From contig JASAMV010008866.1 of the NCBI GenBank assembly GCA_030248065.1, positions 1-64,000 of the forward strand: DNA of 64,000 nt, read 5' to 3'. The position numbers were made by a program, and so were the translations under genes. This DNA is from Rhynchonema sp. JSB1_4 (Eukaryota > Nematoda > Chromadorea > Monhysterida > Xyalidae). How positions within the stretch are numbered: the first letter of the stretch is position 1; every line of letters starts with the position of its first letter. Positions 57,130 through 64,000 of this stretch are shown in pieces. The notes under the pieces were generated by a model. That model had not been told where the DNA came from. It did no database searches and was given only the letters and a program-made list of their open reading frames with translations.

Positions 57130-58860
57130 TGAACACATCATGTAAAGTTGCATGTTTATTTTAGAAAAAATATATATTCAAAAATGTCTTTGTTGGTGTT
57201 GTTCTCTTTACGTTTTCATTTAGTTGTGCGCGATTGCATTGGTCCGTCACTTTTTCTTTTTGTCGGTTCTTGCCCTCTTATCTAAATAACCGACAAAAAT
57301 CTCGCATCCTGTCTGTATTCAGAAAACATCCGAATGTTGCTAATTTGCTGTTTCACCTTTCCCTGATCTTTCCTGTTTCGTGGTGTTTGTTCTCACTGAT
57401 GCTTTGCGCAGCTCCCGAATCCCGCTCCGTTTATGTCAACCCAATTGTTTTGGTCGCTTATATTTCGTGCTCGACTGTATTATTAACTTTGTATATTTGT
57501 TCGTCTGTCACAAATTTGCATCTTTTCCGACGGTGAACTAGATTTTGGTTGATGTCACATCAAAACTTATTTTATTCGTGCTGGTTTATTTTTCACTTTT
57601 GTCGATTTTTTCTCATGACCAAATTTATGCGTCGTCAGACAATCAGTTTGCAAAATGGACATTTCATTTAATAAGTTAAGTATCTCTCATATCCAAACGT
57701 TGGGTCACAAGTGCGACCAATTCTGCTACAAATCTGTGATGTTTCATTTATTGTACTTATATGATAGTGAATCCGCGAGAATGTTGAAACAATTTCTCAT
57801 TGCATAGCATTGCGGACAATGACCAGAGCTCCACAAGGTGCCCAGTTTTGTGCATTTCTTTCATGTAAGAAAAGGTGGTGACAAACAACTCTTTTCATTT
57901 TCCATTATTTTCGTTGTTCCGTTCCCTCCATCTTCTGAATTGTATATTTTAAAACTGAGAACAAAACTGTCCGTTTCGTACTGATTGATTCCTGAATCAA
58001 ATGAACAAAAATATTATATTTTGTGCATAGATAAAAACCGTTATAAAAAACGACTGTGCCATCCTTGATTTCCAATCATCCGCGACAACTTTTGCAAACA
58101 TTTTTATCCAAAATTAGTGGCAAGAAAACGTACGCCCACACGCGGTCGAGACTAGGAACACGAAGAACCATATAAACATTCAATACCAATAAAATTAACT
58201 GAATGAATAATATCAATGCGCAAGGAAGATTTTGTTTTGTTTAATGCTGGAAGACATTTTGTTCACAACAAAAAGACAAAAGGCAGACAATCAATATACA
58301 AAAAAGAATATTTGTTTCGAGAAGCAAGTTCGAAATACTCAAATGACAAAAAAGAAATATAAAACTGTGAAATGCAGAATCGTCGAGATTATGAAAGCAA
58401 GCAGTTAACAGCAGTTCGTAGGCAGTAAGAAAGAAAATAGCGAGTTTTGAAAATAGCACCTCAAATATGCAATTTAGTATAAAATGTAACAAAAAAGTGG
58501 TCTTGGCCGCAATGGTGTGCGGTGGCAAGAACATCTCAGCGGTTCTACCTACGTATGTACTAGCTATATTCTGAGTTCTAAAGAGCTCAGAATACAGAAA
58601 CGATATTCAAATTCTCAAAATTGTTTTGTTTATAATTTTATACCAGGAGCACCCTGAGGTCAAACAAGCAATACTGTAAGGTGCGTGGAGCCTGTCTGGA
58701 GAAAATGGCGGGAAAAGGTGATATTTCCTGCGGGAAATTTGACGCGCGAACCCTATAATCCACTCCATCCAGTGGCTGTTACAAATGGCAATACACATGT
58801 TTTGATGAAAAAGGGGCTAAATCTAACAATGTGGCACAAAAGTACAACAACATCAACACG
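57130..58860. other. 3' flank between the nephrin-like gene and the PPxY gene
   Basis: AT-rich with no supported gene. It contains TGATGTTTCA at 57737-57746 and AATAAA near 58190. The two flanking genes converge, so 3' UTRs of both are expected here. Confidence 0.5.
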
Positions 58861-60362
58861 TCACACATAGACACTCAGCTGATCATCACTGACCGTATTG
58901 GTCAACGGACCCGGGTATCCACCACGGGAGTCACTTCGCGGGTTCGGTTCTGGGTCGGGACTGTACCTGACCAAATGAACCGGGGTGCGTCTGGGAGTGG
59001 TTGAGGACCGAGATCGTCGTCTGGCCAGACACAGCCGTTTCGGATCACGACTGGCTTGTCCCTGACCCTGATTATCAGGGCGACCCTTGTTGTCTTGTGA
59101 TTGTGTTTCGCTGTTGTCATCGTTGGCTATCTGGAACGCGATCGGCACGGCGCTGCTACAATCGATCACGGTTAATCGATTATTATTGATTGATTGGCGA
59201 TTAGCGATCGTGTCATTGACTCGAATGCAGTGCGGCCGGGGGATGGACAGGGGCACAATTGGGGATGGAGGGGTGGGGTGATGGGGTGACGATGTTGAAC
59301 TGCTGATCAGCGAATGTCTGCGATTATGGGACATACAGTCAATTTGGCAATAATGACAACCTTTGTTTAAGCACTATAATGCATCATTCAGGAACATTGG
59401 GAGCTTGGGATCCAGACTGTGGGTCATCATCACCACCACATGAAGAATGTAACCATGGAAGGGTGACTAAGAAGAGGGTGGACTGTGAAAACTGTGTTTT
59501 CCGCGGCCACGACAACAGAACTCAACAGATGAACGACTATGTGATGGGTCGCCAAGCACGGGCTGGAAAGTCATTCTTGTTTGTTATCATGCCCATCGGT
59601 CAACGGGTAGGCTAATCCGACGCAAATGAACCAATCAATCCCGCTCCAGTAACCCACCTGTCATTGACATGTACTGCCAGTTCTTCACTTTGTGCCAAAC
59701 TCTCGTGCGATCTGTAACTCGGTGGTCTTTCCCTCTCGCCATCGCCTTCCCTGATGGGTGTGATAGGCATACGACTGCGCTGCGGCTGCACGCTGCTGCG
59801 ATACGTCGGGGGCGGGGAACCCACCATGTGGTGAAGACCGTCACCGCTGGGGGGACGACTGGGGACATTGTTGCCCGTCAACCTGAGGGAAAGGATGACA
59901 CGCTCGTTTTCGCATAATAAATTTGCAGCAATTAGTGGTCCAGTGTACCCTTTCTGGAAAATCACAGATGTTACTCACTGCACATGTGGTCAGACTGAAT
60001 CAAAGTTACTCACCTGGTCATATCAGTCTCCTGTACCGCGTGATTGTAACTGGGAGGCGGGGGACGCCAGAGCCAATCGGGGAGTAGAAATCCTGAAGAG
60101 ACATTGCCATCAGTAATCATCGAAAACAGCAAACAGTACAAAACAAGGTGACCAAGAAACCAACGAAACCAACCAGGAAAGGGTGAGGGTGCGGGAAAGT
60201 ATGTTCCCGGTGGTTGCACTCGTCTGTAGGGTGGTGTGATTCCACATCGACTCGCTGTGCGTGCACCCAACACCGACCACACTGTAGCACCGCGGTGTGA
60301 AACATCAACACCCGATAGACGCCACGCTATGGCACTGACCGTGATTAGCACAATGCCGACAC
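58861..60362 (-). CDS. Single-pass membrane protein with PPxY-rich cytoplasmic tail (5' end unresolved)
   Basis: Four minus-strand exons join in phase: 60362-60174, 60092-60014, 59882-59658 and 59317-58861 (TGA). The first visible exon opens with a hydrophobic stretch (VGIVLITVSAIAWRL) that looks like the inner half of a membrane helix, so at least one exon encoding the ectodomain is missing. The tail has three PPxY motifs, the ligands of WW domains: RPPPPSYN, SPPPTYRS and ERPPSYRS. A Pro/Ser-rich C-terminus of about 150 residues ends QLSVYV. Membrane proteins of this layout (Shisa, PMEPA1/LDLRAD4, WBP1/VOPP1) recruit NEDD4-type ubiquitin ligases. I cannot assign it to any of them. The intron sequences are T-rich with TCTCTTCAG and CCCTCAG acceptors, which supports the model. 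Confidence 0.65.
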
Positions 60363-60462
60363 CTGGCAGTGGAAGGGATTTAGGTGGTAATCGCAAAAAC
60401 AATCTTGTGTACAAGATCATGTTCACAACATTTCCATTTTTGGTAAATTCGCAGTGAAGCAT

Positions 60463-60987
60463 CAGTGTTTAGAGATAGCAATGCGACGTCTTCGTGCACA
60501 ATTTTGTGTTGTAACATTTTTCAACTATTTCCGCGCCATTCTTTGAGCTGTCATGCACTGGTTGTCAAGTTTGGATTTCCGCCTGATTTGCAACCTTGCA
60601 CAAGGCGCACTGCAAGTGCATCAACGGAAAACAACCCAAAACAGAGCTGCTGCGGCCGCAATAGCAAAACAGGCAGAGGCACCATCAAAATGACGGGTAT
60701 TTATACTTTTGTCGTCAACATTTTGCTCAATTTACGTACTGCAAGTTTTGGAACCACGGCGCGTCAAAGAAAGACAAGGGGTTGCGTCTGTCTTGCAATG
60801 TTTCGCTGATTTATTTATTATTTTTGGTAGGTACTGTATGGCGTATAATGTATTTCTGGTTTGGCGCGAAAAGTCTTAGTTTTCATTTATGACGCTTTGC
60901 TGTATTCAGATAATAATTTTCGCTCACTCAAAATGAACTATAAAATATTCACGTTACATGAAAAACAGTTTGGGTTAAAAATTTCAG
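60463..60987. other. Intergenic interval, nothing recognised
   Basis: Short frames on both strands, none with a signature. The missing 5' exon(s) of the minus-strand PPxY gene could lie here or further right. Confidence 0.4.
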
Positions 60988-61373
60988 CCATGATCAGCAA
61001 CGGAAGGCGCAATTGGCCGTGTGCTAAATGTGACCACATCATTGAAATGGAGAAAACTCCTGCGGCGGTATTTCGTGGCGCATTTCGGATGAGCGACCAT
61101 TCAAATGTGAATTATGACCGTATTCAACCAAATTGAAGTCCTAGCTGACGTCTTACATTCGCTTGATCACCGACCATTTGAGTGTGTCGTGCAATTCAGA
61201 GTCCCTTTGAGAGTCATCGTCAAAGCAAACATTGTGGGCATGTGCGTGTCAAAAACGATCGCTGCATCGACTGTTCGAAAGCTTTTTCACTGAACGGGTT
61301 TTCTAAACCACGATGTGAATTCATGCAGTATACGGTACCTTAACTCAAAATATTTCAGTTGCTAAATCGAGTC
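60988..61373 (+). pseudogene. Decayed copy of the neighbouring C2H2 zinc-finger gene
   Basis: The sequence parallels 62025-62450. WPCAKCDHI matches WPCDKCGES, a TATTCAACCAAATTGAAGTC stretch is shared, and the linker before the CxxC word (KNDRCIDCSKAF) matches ENDRCVECSKVF. The intron acceptor ATATTTCAGTTGC followed by AAATCGAGTCGT is preserved at 61356. Frame is broken after about 58 codons and several zinc ligands are lost, with internal deletions. It is a tandem-duplicate relic, retaining the exon/intron layout and therefore not a processed copy. Confidence 0.75.
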
Positions 61374-62024
61374 GTTGGCCATCAATCATAGATTCGGTTA
61401 ATTTGATCGGAACAATAATTGCACAACAAATCGAAAGGTATAGTAAATTTCCAAATTCGCTGCCGCACAGTAAAGTACGGCCCGTAGTTAATGTCAGGTT
61501 CTAAACCAGAAAATCAACTTGTGAAACATTCGGGCAACCAACGCTACACGCAGCTGCAGAGCAAAATGAACCGCTCGTCAACAAGCGCGCAACGTGAGTG
61601 CCCCAACTCAACAGCACACATTCAAGGACACAGGGACATGACGCATTGACTGACCACTACCAGATCAGTGGAAAGTTTTGCGTTCCCGCCAAATTATGTA
61701 TACCTTCGTGGTGTGTACCTAAGACGCATGCGCATGGAATGTTGTAAATCATGACCGAATCTTGTGTGTTGTTGTGGGTCGACTGCAACGTGTACCAAAT
61801 GACACAATGTATGCAGTGTATCGGACACCAGTCCCCAACATATACGTCTTTGTCTACATCTTATATCAATACCTGTTTGAGACACGACGATAGAATCTAG
61901 TTTTTTTGATTGCTGGGCAGAGCCTTGGAGCAGTTCCTGGCGCCAGGCTTTCTAATGCGATCTGCAACAGAAAAAATATTTCCTCGTTTACTAACTTTGG
62001 TACACATCAACCTTTTCAGTCACC
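61374..62024. other. Spacer between the relic and the intact zinc-finger gene
   Basis: No supported gene. The sequence just after the relic's acceptor loses similarity to exon 2 of the intact gene within about 20 bases. Promoter of the intact gene expected near 61950-62024. Confidence 0.45.
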
Positions 62025-62876
62025 ATGGCGAACAACAGGTGTTGGCCTTGCGATAAATGTGGCGAATCGTTCTCTTACAAATGTCGACTCAACCGGCATC
62101 TGAAAACTCATCACTCCGACGAACGACCGTTCAAATGCGAAATGTGTTCGTATTCAACCAAATTGAAGTCTTCTTTAGTGACGCACATTCGCTATACACA
62201 CAGTGATGATCGATTACTCGAATGTGCGCTGTGCTGTGTGAGATTCAAGACCAAAGCTCACTTGAAAAATCATCATCAATACAAGCACTGTGATCATGTG
62301 CATGTTGAAAACGATCGCTGTGTGGAATGTTCAAAAGTGTTTGGTTAGCCATTGTTGCTTTCTTGTGCGTGTTTGGCAAAAGTTGCATTTAAAAGAAATA
62401 ATTTAAACGTCACTTTTCTCAATATTTCAGTTGCCAAATCGAGTCGTCGATTCAAGTGTGCCGAATGCCAGCAATGTTTCAAACGCAGGGAGCATCGGGA
62501 CAAACACGCCAGAATTCACACGAATGAAAAGCCATTCAAATGTCAACTGTGTGAATTTGCCAGCAATCGCAAATACTGTTTGACCACGCATATTACGTTG
62601 AAACATCACAGCGACCACCGACCATTCGAATGTGCCGTGTGTGGCGCGTGTTTCAAAATGAGATTATATGCGCAAGATCATTATCGCACAATGCATACTA
62701 ATCGCCCAGCTGTCTATCTCTGCGTTGAATGCCCGAAATCGTTCCGATCAAAGGACCAATTGTATCACCATCGGTCGAACATTCATGGTGAACATTCATC
62801 GTGCTGCTGTGACCAATGTGGTTGTTCATTCTCCAGTTGGAACAGTTTGAAGTGGCACATGAAGATGCATAAGTGA
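62025..62876 (+). CDS. C2H2 zinc-finger protein (eight canonical fingers)
   Basis: Two exons, 62025-62343 and 62431-62876 (TGA), join in phase across an 87-base intron with an AATATTTCAG acceptor. The ATG at 62025 gives MANNRCWPCDKCGESF. Fingers: CDKC, CEMC and CALC in exon 1; CVEC across the junction, lacking its histidine pair; then CAEC, CQLC, CAVC, CVEC and CDQC in exon 2. Most have CX2C...HX3-4H spacing. Linkers are HTNEKPFKC, HSDERPFKC and HSDHRPFEC, close to the TGEKPF type, so sequence-specific DNA binding is likely. There is no KRAB, SCAN or BTB domain. It belongs to a small tandem cluster with the relic at 60988 and the copy at 63705. Confidence 0.85.
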
Positions 62877-63704
62877 CGGGAAGCCATTCAGATTGCAGCC
62901 AGTATAGACCGATGTTCGAAGCTTCACACCAAAAGTCGACACAACAACAGGGGTAATACATCGCTGCACCGAACATTTGAAATCGTTCAAACTGATCTAA
63001 TCACTTCGATACCATTGTATCCGTAATTCATTCATTTTAGGCCTTGCAAATCAAGGCAAATGCCATCAAGCGTGCTGAATATGTATGACCACACGGCATT
63101 CATTACCTGCATCTTTTGTTGGCGTTGGGAGTGTTTCAGCAGCAGGAACAGTTTCTGAGGACAACAATTCCTTTTAACTGTGTGTATTTTGTAGCTAGTT
63201 CATTTGAATACGTTGCTTCTCCCGACTAGTGTGTCCTGGTTATATACATACAGTAGTAGTACGCACAGATTGTAAAAGTCGCTATTACTCAATTTAGATG
63301 CAGTGCCGAAAATTGTACCAAAAGCCCACTGGTACATTTCAAAGACCAACAATAAGATGGAAACATAAAAAGAGCAAGCCAATGCTCGCAAGCAGTACAA
63401 GAGTCTTACAGTCTGTGGGTCACTTTCAATAACACATACCCACAATACATAGCACATCATAAACCCAGCACTCAGAAATAGCATTTACAACCAGACATGA
63501 AGCAGAGTCACAAGCTTGGACTAGCAAGCCCCAAGGCGCGCTGAACCGATACAGCCGTTGTTGCAATAATGTCACAAAGAACGACATAACACCTATTTGG
63601 TCGTGGTGACTGTCGAGTTCTTGGTGTCAATATTGTGATTGGCATTTATTTCCCTGCGTCCAACAACATACTTTCCTGTTCATTTTGTCTCACCGATTTC
63701 ATTA
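62877..63704. other. Spacer between zinc-finger paralogues
   Basis: The first ~70 bases after the stop still look like degraded zinc-finger coding sequence (GAAGCCATTCAGATTGCAG, GACCGATGTTCGAAGCTT). A hydrophobic minus-strand frame at 63200-63484 has no family signature and is not called. Confidence 0.45.
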
Positions 63705-64000
63705 ATGACGAGCATCGCTGCACGCAGTTGGAAATGTCAAGAATGTGACAAATGCTTCAACTACAAATGTAACTTGGCGAAACATCTTGTGGTTCACTCG
63801 GTCGAACGACCATTCAAATGCGGATCGTGCGCATTTTCAACCAAATACAAGTCCTATTTGGAGGCTCACATTCGTCACACACACAGTGACCATCGACCAT
63901 TCGAATGTGGCGTGTGTGGCGTGCGATTCAAGACCAAAACTCACTTGTGCACGCATCATCAACGGAAACATTGCGATCATCCGCGTGTTGAGAACAATCG
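63705..64000 (+). CDS. C2H2 zinc-finger protein, paralogue, cut by the window end
   Basis: The ATG at 63705 opens a frame running to the window edge: MTSIAARSWKCQECDKCF, then CGSC...H-X4-H and CGVCGVRFKTKTHLCTHH, ending in a VENN linker. Finger order, linkers (HSVERPFKC, HSDHRPFEC) and the pre-junction linker match exon 1 of the gene at 62025. The same exon/intron structure is expected beyond the window. Confidence 0.82.
   Translation, partial: MTSIAARSWKCQECDKCFNYKCNLAKHLVVHSVERPFKCGSCAFSTKYKSYLEAHIRHTHSDHRPFECGVCGVRFKTKTHLCTHHQRKHCDHPRVENN

Noticed and set aside
63200..63484. Hydrophobic minus-strand frame as a chemoreceptor-like gene
   Set aside because: Only 94 residues, no family motif, no supporting splice sites.

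Overview
This is a gene-dense stretch of an animal (bilaterian, probably invertebrate) nuclear genome. Every gene I recognise is a metazoan family: a FYVE-domain LST-2, an NSD histone methyltransferase, a golgin A7, an RBM5/10 splicing factor, carnosine N-methyltransferase, a DRAM-type membrane protein, a nephrin/SYG-2-like adhesion molecule and C2H2 zinc-finger proteins. All are split by GT-AG introns, mostly 50-500 bases long, with many TTTCAG-type acceptors. That fits a nematode-like compact genome, but the lineage cannot be fixed from the sequence alone. Gene models were built by eye from reading frames, splice consensus, phase agreement and remembered family architecture; no search was run.

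Layout: 1-2610 is repeat-rich (inverted-repeat elements, a large foldback palindrome, a stranded SF1-helicase exon) and appears to lie in an intron of lst-2, whose 3' ten exons run on + from 2657 to 6368. An NSD-type gene (about 7344-16870, +) follows, with GOLGA7 facing it (17763-18903, -). A block of nested inverted repeats (18904-20052) leads into RBM5/10 (20053-26949, +), CARNMT1 (27822-33554, +), DRAM (33826-35680, +) and the nephrin-like gene (36403-57129, +), which has a 9.1 kb first intron. A PPxY-rich membrane protein (58861 to at least 60362, -) and a zinc-finger cluster (about 60988-64000, +; one relic, one intact gene, one gene cut by the window end) finish the window.

The genes do not form a pathway; this is an ordinary chromosomal neighbourhood. 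The unusual content is repetitive. Two short words, TGATGTTTCA (13 exact copies by eye) and TGTTATCATGCCCAT (7 exact copies plus 3 near copies), are scattered far above chance. One lies in a long imperfect hairpin at 19487-19628. A MITE family with about 9-bp target duplications sits in two introns, and two kilobase-scale palindromes and a telomere-like inverted-repeat element occupy other non-coding sequence.
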